A DNA stretch of 64,000 nt from Pedobacter yulinensis (GTDB taxonomy: Bacteria; Bacteroidota; Bacteroidia; Sphingobacteriales; Sphingobacteriaceae). Position 1 is the first letter of the stretch. Each line of letters starts with the position of its first letter. This document shows positions 50,609 to 57,930 of this stretch, piece after piece. The DNA is taken from the NCBI RefSeq assembly GCF_003029735.1, contig NZ_KZ686268.1:124001-188000 (forward strand), in the 5' to 3' direction. A model generated the notes under the pieces. It was not told the origin of the DNA. It searched no databases and saw only the letters and a list, made by a program, of their open reading frames with translations. Position numbers and translations under genes: made by a program.

Positions 50609-51016
50609 AAGCAACGGATTGTTATCCGAATATACGGCCTGCAGTCAGCAGCCGGAAACTTAGGGTCCAAAAAAGGCAAAATGATGACCGGATGAGTTCA
50701 TTTCCGTGCTGACCGGGGGCGGATGCCTGGCGGTTGCACGTCTGAGACGGAGCCCCGTCAACACCGGGAAGCGATTGAACGCCGAAATCGGGCAGAAGTT
50801 GATACCGGTTAGTGTTGATGCTTTGGGGCATTTTTCTGAACATTAAGGTATTAAAGGCGTTGCCGGAAGATGTATATCAGCAGAAACAGTATTTTTAAGG
50901 TCCGGACGATTTTTTCAAAACCAAATGGCGCATCAGTATGTTGCTCAATTAATTATACCTCAACACCCCATTATACCGGGAAGAAAGTTTGTTGGGAAAT
51001 GCTAATGGAACGTGCG
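50609..51016. other. Gene-free divergent intergenic region
   Basis: About 400 nt between the divergent Xaa-Pro aminopeptidase and receiver genes. The half nearest the aminopeptidase is moderately GC-rich and has a 73-codon minus-strand frame (50622-50843) with no recognisable protein character. The half nearest the receiver gene is AT-rich and should hold its promoter. I see no tRNA, riboswitch or strong terminator. Confidence 0.5.
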
Positions 51017-51379
51017 ATGAACAAAACAATTTTTCTCCTGGAAGACGATCCGGATATCAGCGATATCCTTGCTTATGTACTCGACAATAACGGCTACCGT
51101 GTCAAAGCCACTGGCAGGGTGTCTGACTTCTGTTCTGACATTGAACAGCAGCGTCCTGATCTGATCATTCTCGACGTAATGCTTCCTGACGGAAACGGCA
51201 TTGATGTTTGTCACAAGATCAAACATGAAAACAAGTGGAAAAACATTCCGGTCATTATGATGTCTGCGGCCTATTCAGCCAAAGACAACATTTGTAAGGA
51301 TTGTGGTGCAGATGGATTTATTTCAAAGCCATTTGATATCAACCATTTGCTGCAGCGTGTGCAGGCATTAGCGAATTAA
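51017..51379 (+). CDS. Single-domain response regulator (CheY-like)
   Basis: The start at 51017 (MNKTIFLLEDDPDISDIL) matches the usual receiver N-terminus; ATG at 51005 would add four residues. The 120-residue protein has acidic EDD near residue 9, phospho-acceptor Asp in IILDVMLPDGNG, Ser/Thr in MMSAAYS and Lys in FISKPFD. There is no output domain, so it passes phosphate or binds a partner. It is a single gene with no kinase beside it; the PAS protein at 46380 or a distant kinase could be the source. Confidence 0.9.
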   Translation: MNKTIFLLEDDPDISDILAYVLDNNGYRVKATGRVSDFCSDIEQQRPDLIILDVMLPDGNGIDVCHKIKHENKWKNIPVIMMSAAYSAKDNICKDCGADGFISKPFDINHLLQRVQALAN

Positions 51380-51594
51380 TCCAGCTTGTGGGTAAGGAAA
51401 ACGCCTGCCCGGGTAAGGCAGTATTTTCCTACATCCAGTATCAGCCTTGATTTTTTAAATGGATAAGTATAATCAGGACTGGCGACAGCGCTGGCTGAAG
51501 CCTGGGCGGTTTGCAGACTGGTTACCAGCGTGCGCTGCCAAACGTCAGCCTGTGATCCATCTCTGCTCCTGAGAGGACACATGACGAGCCCACC

Positions 51595-51627
51595 AAAGTT
51601 GGTAACTTTTTTAAAGTTACCAACTTT
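51595..51627. repeat. Perfect 15-bp palindrome with a 3-nt spacer
   Basis: AAAGTTGGTAACTTT (51595-51609) and AAAGTTACCAACTTT (51613-51627) are exact reverse complements separated by TTT. The arms also contain AAAGTT/AACTTT sub-repeats. No T-run follows on either strand, so it is not a standard terminator. A protein-binding site or very stable RNA hairpin is possible. Confidence 0.8.
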
Positions 51628-51664
51628 AAGTCAAATTTTGAAACCAAAAATTAATTTATTATCA

Positions 51665-51692
51665 ATAAAACAGCCCCGGCGTGGCCGAGGCT
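51665..51692 (-). terminator. Terminator of the OmpA-like gene
   Basis: On the minus strand GCCTCGGC and GCCGGGGC (51684-51691 and 51673-51680) pair over 8 bp with one G-U, with a 3-nt loop, followed by TGTTTTATTG. It lies about 15 nt after the stop codon. Confidence 0.7.
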
Positions 51693-51707
51693 TCCGTGAG
51701 CGTATAA

Positions 51708-52550
51708 TTATTGTTTAATCAGGTCATACAATTCGTCGAGCTTTGGTGACAGGACGATCTCAATCCTGCGGTTGCGGCTTCTGCCTTCAGCACTCGTATT
51801 CGGTCCCAAAGGCTGGAATTCGCCCTTTCCGGTAGCGGTCATGCGTACGCTTTCAACTTTCTCATTTTCGGTAAGGAAACGCACCACTGATGTGGCACGC
51901 AGCACGCTCAGGTCCCAATTGTCCTTGATCTGGCCCAGGTTCGTAATTTTTTGTGAGTCGGTATGGCCTTCAACGGCGATGTTAATTTCCGGCTGCTCTT
52001 TCAGCACCTTGGCAAGCTGTGCCAATGCCTGTCTTCCCTTCTCGTCAATGATGATACTTCCTGAGGGGAAAAGCAGCTTGTCTGTAAGTGAGACGTATAC
52101 CTTACCGTTTCTGATCTCAACGGTCAGTCCGCTTTTTGTAAAGCCCAGCAACGCCTGCTGCAGCTTTTCTTTCAGCTGGTTAGTGGCTGCATCCCGCTTG
52201 CGCAGAATTTCTTCCACTTCTTTCAACCTTGCTTCACGTTTCTTAAGGTCGTCTGACAGTTTACTGATTTCTGTTGAACTGTTGCTGCGGAGTTTGGTGT
52301 AATTGGCATCCATCTCACCAAAACGTTTCTGCAGGTCGAACATTTGCTCATGCAGGTCTGCTGTATCCTTGCGCAGGCGTTTTAACTCATCTTCGAGGCT
52401 TGAAATTTTGGCTACACCTTCATTATAAGCATTGTAAAGCGAATCTTTTCCCGCCAAAAGCGCTTTATACTTTTTCGGCGAAAGGATAACGCAGGAACTG
52501 AACGCTGAGGCGAGCAGCAGCGCAAAAAAAAGGAAAGGGGTTCTTTTCAT
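51708..52550 (-). CDS. OmpA-family lipoprotein with coiled coil
   Basis: The start at 52550 gives a lipoprotein signal with Cys20 (AFSSC); a start 21 nt upstream is less likely. Residues about 30-140 form a coiled coil (AKISSLEDELKRLRKDTADL). The OmpA/MotB domain (about 160-278) has INIAVEGHTDSQKI, NWDLSVLRATSVVRFL and RSRNRRIEIVL, which bind diaminopimelate in peptidoglycan. It should tie the outer membrane to the wall. The 280-residue product has no barrel. It stands alone, upstream of its own terminator. Confidence 0.9.
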   Translation of the reverse strand: MKRTPFLFFALLLASAFSSCVILSPKKYKALLAGKDSLYNAYNEGVAKISSLEDELKRLRKDTADLHEQMFDLQKRFGEMDANYTKLRSNSSTEISKLSDDLKKREARLKEVEEILRKRDAATNQLKEKLQQALLGFTKSGLTVEIRNGKVYVSLTDKLLFPSGSIIIDEKGRQALAQLAKVLKEQPEINIAVEGHTDSQKITNLGQIKDNWDLSVLRATSVVRFLTENEKVESVRMTATGKGEFQPLGPNTSAEGRSRNRRIEIVLSPKLDELYDLIKQ

Positions 52551-52589
52551 TTGTAAAATTTGAGGTTTCATCTTAAGCCCGGCTTATGC

Positions 52590-53249
52590 TCAGGCAAGTG
52601 CGTTTCTCAAAAATACGACAAGCGGATATAAATTTTCGAAGGCTTTTCCCAACTTATCCACAAATTTTGGATCGAACAGGGATTTGTCAGCAATATCATG
52701 AATTCCGACAAAACTCTTCAGTTTCAGGTATTCGATTTCCGGATGATCGGCATCGTATCCCTTCGGAGTGGTCTTCAATGTGTCTTCCCTGCTAAGTTCG
52801 AAGTATTTCCTGAATCCCGGGCTTTCAACCAGGCCTCTAAATTCTGACCCGTTGTAATCGATCTCCTGCCTGATCAGTTTCAGGTGCGCCGCCTCGGGCA
52901 TCCAGGATCCGCCCGCCAGAAAAGACTTGCCGGGTTCGAGCTGCAAAAAGTAACCAGGTTCATTTACACCTTTTCCGCCCACGGAAAAGGATATCCCGAA
53001 ATTCGTTTTATAGGGCGTTTTGTCTTTGCTGAAGCGGATGTCCCGGTAGATGCGCAGCAGGCATTTCTTCGGATCGGCATCTGCCTGAAACCTGGGATCA
53101 ATTCGTGCCAGCACAGGAATGATTTTTCCCGTTAGCTCGTGGATATCCTGTTTTGCCGTTTCATATGCATCCTTATTCGCAAGAAACCACTCTCGGTTGT
53201 TGTTGCGCGTAACCTGGCTAAGAAAGTCCAGGGTAGTAGGCTTAATCAT
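52590..53249 (-). CDS. DUF2461 (TIGR02453) protein
   Basis: The start at 53249 (MIKPTTLDFLSQVTRNNNREWF) is the family's usual N-terminus; the longer frame runs into the next gene. The 219-residue protein carries NNREWFLANKDAYE, LRIYRDIRFSKDKTPYKTNFG and GGSWMPEAAHLKLIRQEID, which identify DUF2461, a widespread family of unknown function. It is soluble with no signal peptide. It follows the small membrane protein by 10 nt and is probably co-transcribed. Confidence 0.9.
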   Translation of the reverse strand: MIKPTTLDFLSQVTRNNNREWFLANKDAYETAKQDIHELTGKIIPVLARIDPRFQADADPKKCLLRIYRDIRFSKDKTPYKTNFGISFSVGGKGVNEPGYFLQLEPGKSFLAGGSWMPEAAHLKLIRQEIDYNGSEFRGLVESPGFRKYFELSREDTLKTTPKGYDADHPEIEYLKLKSFVGIHDIADKSLFDPKFVDKLGKAFENLYPLVVFLRNALA

Positions 53250-53259
53250 GTGGTTTTTA

Positions 53260-53523
53260 TTAGTGGACAGCGACGTGCGTGTCGTTCTTGCGGCGGTATT
53301 TTCTATACCAGACAATACCCACTACAGTAACGAGCACATAGGGAATGGCCAGGAGGTAAAGTACGCCCGTGTTCAGGCCCTTACCCTGCGTATTCCCGTT
53401 TTTTGTTCCTTGTTCGGCATTGATCGAACACATGGCACACTGGGCCTGTGCCGGCACAGATGTCAGTGCGGTCAGCGCTACAGACAACATCAAAAAAGAG
53501 AGCAGAATCCGGAGACGCTTCAT
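53260..53523 (-). CDS. Small exported membrane protein with CAMC motif, unknown
   Basis: The 87-residue product has a signal peptide (to about residue 27, AQAQ) directly followed by CAMC, then about 20 polar residues, one membrane helix (about 53-72) and a basic end. The two Cys right after the cleavage site suggest a disulfide or metal site. I do not recognise a named family. It has a well-formed promoter only 4 nt before its ATG and is probably transcribed together with the DUF2461 gene. Confidence 0.65.
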   Translation of the reverse strand: MKRLRILLSFLMLSVALTALTSVPAQAQCAMCSINAEQGTKNGNTQGKGLNTGVLYLLAIPYVLVTVVGIVWYRKYRRKNDTHVAVH

Positions 53524-53527
53524 ACCA

Positions 53528-53557
53528 CAAAGATAGCGATTGTGAATGGTTTTGCAA
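53528..53557 (-). promoter_or_regulatory. Leaderless promoter, full Bacteroidota consensus
   Basis: On the minus strand TTG (53555-53557), a 19-nt spacer and TATCTTTG (53528-53535) match the Bacteroidota consensus. The -7 element ends 4 nt before the ATG at 53521-53523, so the mRNA should begin at or next to the start codon. Confidence 0.65.
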
Positions 53558-53577
53558 TGACGGGAAGGCGGGTCATC

Positions 53578-53612
53578 ATAAAAAAACGGCCGGAAGAAAA
53601 CCTCCGGCCGTT
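53578..53612 (-). terminator. Strong terminator of the GIN-domain gene
   Basis: AACGGCCGGA (53585-53594) and TCCGGCCGTT (53603-53612) pair over 10 bp with an 8-nt loop. On the minus strand they are followed by TTTTT. It lies 23 nt after the stop codon at 53635. Confidence 0.85.
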
Positions 53613-53634
53613 CAGCGTTAACCTAACCTGTTAT

Positions 53635-54228
53635 TTATAATGAAGCAACCTGCTCAGCCTGTTGGGCATTGATCTGTGATTGCTGGGAAGTAAACTTGTC
53701 CATGGTGATGCTGGCTACTTTACCCATTTGCAAGGTATGTTCGCCGGCCGATCCGCTCAGGGTCAGGTTCGAGTTGTCCTGAAGCAGGCTATAAAGACCT
53801 GTTACATTTGCATCGATCGTGGCTTTGGCCTCGTCTTTCAGAATGATCTGCAGGTATTTTACATCCAGGTCTGAACCGGTGCTCACCTTTACCCGGCCCG
53901 AGGCCTCGATGCGGTACAGGTCTTTAACCGATACACGCACCTGCTGGGTTTCGCGTGCCTCTGAGCTGATGCGCAGCATATCTCCTTTTTGCGTTACAGA
54001 GGTTTGCTGACCTTCGTTCAGTAGTTCTACACGTTCTGTGCCGTCCTGCACCAGGATCAACTCCACATTGCCGCTCACCACGACTTTTTTTACACCTGAT
54101 GGTGCCGATACCGTACGTACTTTTGCAGATTTTGCTTTCTTCGGATCGGCAGCGTAAGCGCTGGATACACTGGCTGAAAGTACGACAGCTGAAAGAGCGA
54201 GGGCGAGGGTTTTGATTGAAGTTTTCAT
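53635..54228 (-). CDS. GIN-domain (DUF2807) exported protein
   Basis: The 197-residue protein has a Sec signal peptide (to about residue 27, AYAA). Short beta repeats typical of the DUF2807 'putative auto-transporter adhesin head' follow: VKKVVVSGNVELILVQDGTERVE, YRIEASGRVKVSTGSDL, LTLSGSAGEHTLQ. It would form a small right-handed beta-helix in the periplasm or at the surface. The function is unknown. It is a single gene between its terminator and a gene-poor region. Confidence 0.85.
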   Translation of the reverse strand: MKTSIKTLALALSAVVLSASVSSAYAADPKKAKSAKVRTVSAPSGVKKVVVSGNVELILVQDGTERVELLNEGQQTSVTQKGDMLRISSEARETQQVRVSVKDLYRIEASGRVKVSTGSDLDVKYLQIILKDEAKATIDANVTGLYSLLQDNSNLTLSGSAGEHTLQMGKVASITMDKFTSQQSQINAQQAEQVASL

Positions 54229-54627
54229 GATCTTGTATTTTTAAGTGTCTTATTTTATTGTTGTTGTTTTGATATTAAGACGACAAGCACACCCAAACGT
54301 TGCAGACAAAAACCCAGCTTTATACCAGCAAGGGCAACCCTTCGACGAACGCCCGTTTATTGAAGACGAACGGGACCAATACCTGGCGTTGCGGAGACAG
54401 GAATCTCCAATCAAGACTTGGGTACAGCGCCTTTAAGCATTAAAAACGATAAGGAGGCCAAGTCAGGAATACAGCCTGGGATTAGATCGCTAAGAGGCTT
54501 GACCGTTTACGGTTCTCGTATTTGATTCGGTTTGATTGTTCTGTAGTCAGGCTGTTGCCGGTCGCATAACCATGACCCTCTGGAATAAGCGTCCACATAA
54601 ATAATACCGGTCTGAAGCTGATGATAG
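54229..54627. other. Gene-poor region, no supported gene
   Basis: About 400 nt upstream of the GIN-domain gene and before the decayed gene. A 63-codon plus frame (54245-54436) exists, but another plus frame is also open over the same bases, which argues for a constrained or repeated non-coding sequence instead of a gene. I see no tRNA, terminator or known RNA. A promoter for the GIN-domain gene is expected near 54240-54270 but no TAnnTTTG is visible. Confidence 0.4.
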
Positions 54628-55292
54628 GTGAATCTCAGAGCTCATCCTGGTCGGTTGAAGATTTGCCAGCTGTCATCTAACGGAATAACACCCTTTGCTG
54701 TCTGTTGTCCGACGGAATCAGGACCTCGGCGCCTCGTTTACAAGAACAAGGAACGAAAGGCAGCACCACCTGCTTCTTTAATCGAACATGCCCTCGTTTT
54801 TCAGAATCGGTTCGGACATGGGCGAAATGCGCTTCAAAGTAAGATCAATATTCATTTCAATAACAAGAATTATCTCGTTTATTCGCTTGATCAGATCATA
54901 GCAATCGGTAACATCTCTCCTAACTTACCATTCGGGCTACAGAACAAACTCAACACCTTGATCACAAAGTTGAATGACAATGAGATCAACCTTGCAGCCG
55001 TGCTGGAATCACAACTCGATAAACAGTCGATTGATCAATTGGTAACTTACATTAAAAACAAAGTGGGTGGCAATAATGAGATCGCCTTAATTCGTCCTGG
55101 TCAGTCGTCAGCCATTGGGGCTCATATTTTTGTACCATAAGGATATGAGTCAAGAACTGAAACAGGGGCAGAGATGTCACAGGTATCTGATTTCCAAAAT
55201 GCGATTATTGGAATTAAAATGGTGTACCTACGTTCAAGCTTGATGACATTCACGGCGTCAAGTCAGGCGAAGTAATTGGTTTGGGAAATTAA
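54628..55292 (+). pseudogene. Decayed gene with in-frame stop and frameshift
   Basis: From about 54840 the plus strand reads as protein with normal composition (KINIHFNNKNYLVYSLDQI ... ALIRPGQSSAIGAHIFVP) to a TAA at 55138. Reading on in the same frame gives GYESRTETGAEMSQVSDFQN and IIGIKM. From 55224, in another frame, VPTFKLDDIHGVKSGEVIGLGN runs to a TAA at 55290-55292. A hairpin terminator follows at 55353. This fits one gene broken by a stop and a frameshift. The stretch is AT-richer than its neighbours, and the first 70 codons of the open frame do not look coding. I do not recognise the family. The alternative is an intact 170-codon gene ending at 55140. Confidence 0.45.
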
Positions 55293-55352
55293 ATGGAGAG
55301 TGGGCAGGCATCTGTGTTGTAAAATACTGATTTCAAGGACCTAACGTGCTAT

Positions 55353-55388
55353 AAAAAAGGCTGCCACTAATGCTGGGTGGCCTTTTTT
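55353..55388 (+). terminator. Terminator downstream of the decayed gene
   Basis: AAAAAAGG (55353-55360) pairs with CCTTTTTT (55381-55388), and CCAC (55364-55367) with GTGG (55377-55380), leaving a 3-nt bulge and a 9-nt loop. With A-runs and T-runs on both sides it could work in both directions and also protect the cluster to the right. Confidence 0.65.
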
Positions 55389-55532
55389 GCGCCTAACTTC
55401 TTAAGCTCCGTCTGATGGTTTGATCCATGGAACTTAAGGCAAGGTAAAACTCGGAAAGTTTTTGCTATAGGAACTTTGTGGATAGAAGCCGGCTTCCAGT
55501 CATATTAAGACCTGCGGAATGCACAAACTTAA

Positions 55533-56099
55533 CTAAAAATTATAGTACGGCGAGATCATCAGGTAAACCACCACCCCCGTTACGGCCACATACAGCCAAA
55601 TGGGATACGCCCAGCGCACAATCTTTTTGTGTTTGGCTACCTGCATGTTCAGGCCCCGGTAGAAACTGATCAGGATTAACGGCAGAACGCCTGCCGCAAG
55701 CACAATGTGTGTAGCCAGGATGAAATAATAAACATAGCGCACGTTGCCTACCAGGCCCTTCTCCGCAGGCGAGAGCAGCCCATCGTGGTCAGCATCGCCG
55801 AAGATGGTATCCTTGTGGTAAAAGTGAAACAGGATATAGAAAATGAGAAACACTGCAGACAGCATGAACGTGATTACGTTTGTGATTTTGTGTGCCTGTA
55901 TTTTCTTTTGTTTGATAAAGATCAATGAAACAACCAGCAATATGGAACAAGCAGCATTGATGCCGCCAATGATATGTGGCAGTACGAAGAGAAAAGAGGG
56001 CGTCTCGGCCGGCGGCGGCAATAGCTTCAGTCCCACGACCACCAGCAGCACAACGGCCGTTACAATCCAAACCAGTCTCTTAAAAAATTTATCGCTCAT
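55533..56099 (-). CDS. DUF420 membrane protein with an EF-hand-type loop
   Basis: The 188-residue product has about five membrane helices (9-26, 36-62, 73-94, 122-146, 164-182) and conserved His residues (His42, His70, His92, His131). This is the DUF420 family (YozB/CtaM-like), which travels with heme-copper oxidases and is linked to their assembly. Between helices 3 and 4 it carries DADHDGLLSPAE (102-113), a perfect 12-residue EF-hand pattern with acidic residues at 1, 3, 5 and 12, Gly at 6 and Leu at 8. It is the last gene of the oxidase cluster, 18 nt after the SCO gene. Confidence 0.85.
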   Translation of the reverse strand: MSDKFFKRLVWIVTAVVLLVVVGLKLLPPPAETPSFLFVLPHIIGGINAACSILLVVSLIFIKQKKIQAHKITNVITFMLSAVFLIFYILFHFYHKDTIFGDADHDGLLSPAEKGLVGNVRYVYYFILATHIVLAAGVLPLILISFYRGLNMQVAKHKKIVRWAYPIWLYVAVTGVVVYLMISPYYNF

Positions 56100-56117
56100 T
56101 ACATTTAAATTGCGGCA

Positions 56118-56813
56118 TCAGCGACCGTCGCGCACATCGCGAAGGGTTTCGGCCACGAGCACCTTTATTTCATCATCTAATTTTGCCACCTCTTCAGGAT
56201 TGGCAGCATCGTAAAATCCCCTGATGCGTCGCTGTGTATCGATCAGCACGAGTTTGTTGCTGTATACGAAGCCCTGTCCGTCTTGCTTCGGTACAATGTC
56301 AAGAAGCAACTCCCTGCGAATGAAGGGATAAACAACAGCCGTATCGCCAGACAACAGGTCCCATTTTCCGGCGGCAGCCTTGTACTTTTTTCCAAACGTA
56401 CGCAGGGTTTCAGGGTTGTCGGCAGGATCAACGGAAAGGGTGATGAAACGGATGAGGGGATTGCGTTCGTAGATCAGGTTCAGGCCTTCCAGCGCTTTTG
56501 CTGTCAGCGCAACCGGATCGCCACCCCTACTGTACAGCAGCCCCGCCACGACAACCTTAGGTTCTTTACCGGCAAGTGATACAGGGTTTCCGGCCTGATT
56601 TTTCAGCTCCAGGTTTCGGAGCGTGTGATATGTCGTATCAGGAATTTTCTGGCCACGACGGGTATGAAACGTGCCTGAAAGGGTTTTTTCGCCAAAAATG
56701 GGCAAAGGCCGGTAACGGTTCTTTCCTTTGTCCTGTAGCAAATAATATAAAAATCCTGGTACCGCTAAAATGGTAACCAGGATCAATATTTTTTTTATGG
56801 AGGCGGGTTTCAT
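56118..56813 (-). CDS. SCO1/SenC-family protein without copper ligands
   Basis: The 231-residue protein has an N-terminal membrane anchor (about 8-26) and a thioredoxin-like SCO domain (NLELKNQAGNPVSLAGKEPKV, RFITLSVDPADNPETL, KLVLIDTQRRIRGFYD). SCO proteins deliver copper to CuA in subunit II through a CxxxC pair and a distant His. Here the CxxxC position reads S95-R-G-G-D99, and the position of the His, before Ser in the HS motif, is Tyr184. All three ligands are therefore replaced. It may have another role in assembly, or copper insertion relies on another protein. It shares a 1-nt overlap (TAATG) with the subunit IV gene. Confidence 0.86.
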   Translation of the reverse strand: MKPASIKKILILVTILAVPGFLYYLLQDKGKNRYRPLPIFGEKTLSGTFHTRRGQKIPDTTYHTLRNLELKNQAGNPVSLAGKEPKVVVAGLLYSRGGDPVALTAKALEGLNLIYERNPLIRFITLSVDPADNPETLRTFGKKYKAAAGKWDLLSGDTAVVYPFIRRELLLDIVPKQDGQGFVYSNKLVLIDTQRRIRGFYDAANPEEVAKLDDEIKVLVAETLRDVRDGR

Positions 56814-57166
56814 TAATGGTTGATCATGTGGAGATTCAAAAAGTCTCCTTCAATCAGCATCAGCACGATAAAGTAAATGATAAATATGAATGAAACCGTT
56901 AACGACAACTGCAGCCCGAGCTTCTCATATTTCAGGTGCATGAAATAGGCCACAATGTAAAATGCCTTGAGCAGGGTAAGCACGATATAAATGATGTTAC
57001 CGATACCCTGAGACATATAACCATTCGGCAGTACCCAAAGGGCAATGATAAACTCGATTACGGTGATAACAAGCAGAATTCCGAAGACCTGCCAGATTTT
57101 GCCTTTACTTAATGCGGCATGCTCTTCGTGTGCATGTCCGTCTGTATGTGTATGATGTTCAGCCAT
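56813..57166 (-). CDS. Cytochrome c oxidase subunit IV (CtaF/CyoD-like)
   Basis: The 117-residue product has three membrane helices after a His-rich start (MAEHHTHTDGHAHEEH). Length, helix pattern (IWQVFGILLVITVIEFIIALWV, IVYIVLTLLKAFYIVAYFMHLKYE) and place between subunit III and SCO fit the prokaryotic oxidase subunit IV, which stabilises the complex. The His-rich tail could bind metal; that is inference. The stop overlaps the SCO start by 1 nt. Confidence 0.88.
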   Translation of the reverse strand: MAEHHTHTDGHAHEEHAALSKGKIWQVFGILLVITVIEFIIALWVLPNGYMSQGIGNIIYIVLTLLKAFYIVAYFMHLKYEKLGLQLSLTVSFIFIIYFIVLMLIEGDFLNLHMINH

Positions 57167-57193
57167 GTGATTGTTATGCTATGCGTATAGAGA

Positions 57194-57901
57194 TTAAACC
57201 AGGTAAAAGAAGGTGAAGACGAATACCCAGACCAGGTCTACAAAGTGCCAGTACAGCCCAACTTTTTCCACCATCAGGTAATGTCCGCGTTTCTCAAAAG
57301 TTCCGTTGATGGTCATGATCAGGATAATGATGTTGATCACAACGCCGCTGAATACGTGAAAGCCGTGGAAACCGGTGATGGTGAAGAAAAGGTTCGAAAA
57401 CTGCTGTGCCGAGACCAGCGACACTTCGCCGTTAAACAGGTGTTTCAGGTGTTCTTCTGATGGAATCTTTCCCCAGCCAAATCCTTCATGAAAAAGGTGT
57501 GTCCATTCCATAGCCTGGCAGCCCAGGAACATAAAGCCACCAATGATCGTTGCGATCATCCAGCCAATTACTTCCTTCTTGCTGCGGCGGTGACCGGCCT
57601 CAACTGCGAGTACCATGGTTACCGAACTCATGATCAGGATAAAGGTCATGATACCCACAAACACGAGCGGTGCGCCGCTGTCAGTTATGCCGGGAATAGA
57701 TTGAAATACAAGATCCGGGTCAGGCCAGGTAATTTTTGAGAAGCGCTGTGCTCCGTAGTAGATCAGTAACGAAGAAAAGGTAAACGCATCTGACAGCAGG
57801 AAAAACCACATCATGATCTTACCATATTCTACTGACCACGGAGAGCGTCCGCCGCTCCATGGGCCAGTCTTAACTTGATCTAACTGAGATACTGGGTTCA
57901 T
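57194..57901 (-). CDS. ctaE: Cytochrome c oxidase subunit III (long paralogue)
   Basis: The 235-residue integral membrane protein shows the subunit III signature: MMWFFLLSDAFTFSSLLIYYG, MEWTHLFHEGF, FTITGFHGFHVFSG and YWHFVDLVWVFVFTFFY. Subunit III holds lipid and supports proton uptake in heme-copper oxidases. It is one of two adjacent subunit III genes; this one is longer and lies 27 nt before subunit IV. Such pairs are common in Bacteroidota clusters. Confidence 0.9.
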   Translation of the reverse strand: MNPVSQLDQVKTGPWSGGRSPWSVEYGKIMMWFFLLSDAFTFSSLLIYYGAQRFSKITWPDPDLVFQSIPGITDSGAPLVFVGIMTFILIMSSVTMVLAVEAGHRRSKKEVIGWMIATIIGGFMFLGCQAMEWTHLFHEGFGWGKIPSEEHLKHLFNGEVSLVSAQQFSNLFFTITGFHGFHVFSGVVINIIILIMTINGTFEKRGHYLMVEKVGLYWHFVDLVWVFVFTFFYLV

Positions 57902-57930
57902 TTGAAAGAATGTAATTTTTGTTAATTAAT

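Larger units (their letters stand above)
51380..51707. other. Intergenic region between convergent genes
   Basis: About 330 nt between the receiver gene and the OmpA-like gene, which converge. It holds the perfect palindrome at 51595-51627 and the OmpA terminator at 51665-51692. The first 200 nt show no coding pattern, RNA gene or repeat that I recognise. Confidence 0.5.

Noticed and set aside
50622..50843. 73-codon minus frame in the 50.6-51.0 kb gap
   Set aside because: No signal, helix or domain pattern, no ribosome-binding site, and it lies where the aminopeptidase promoter is expected.
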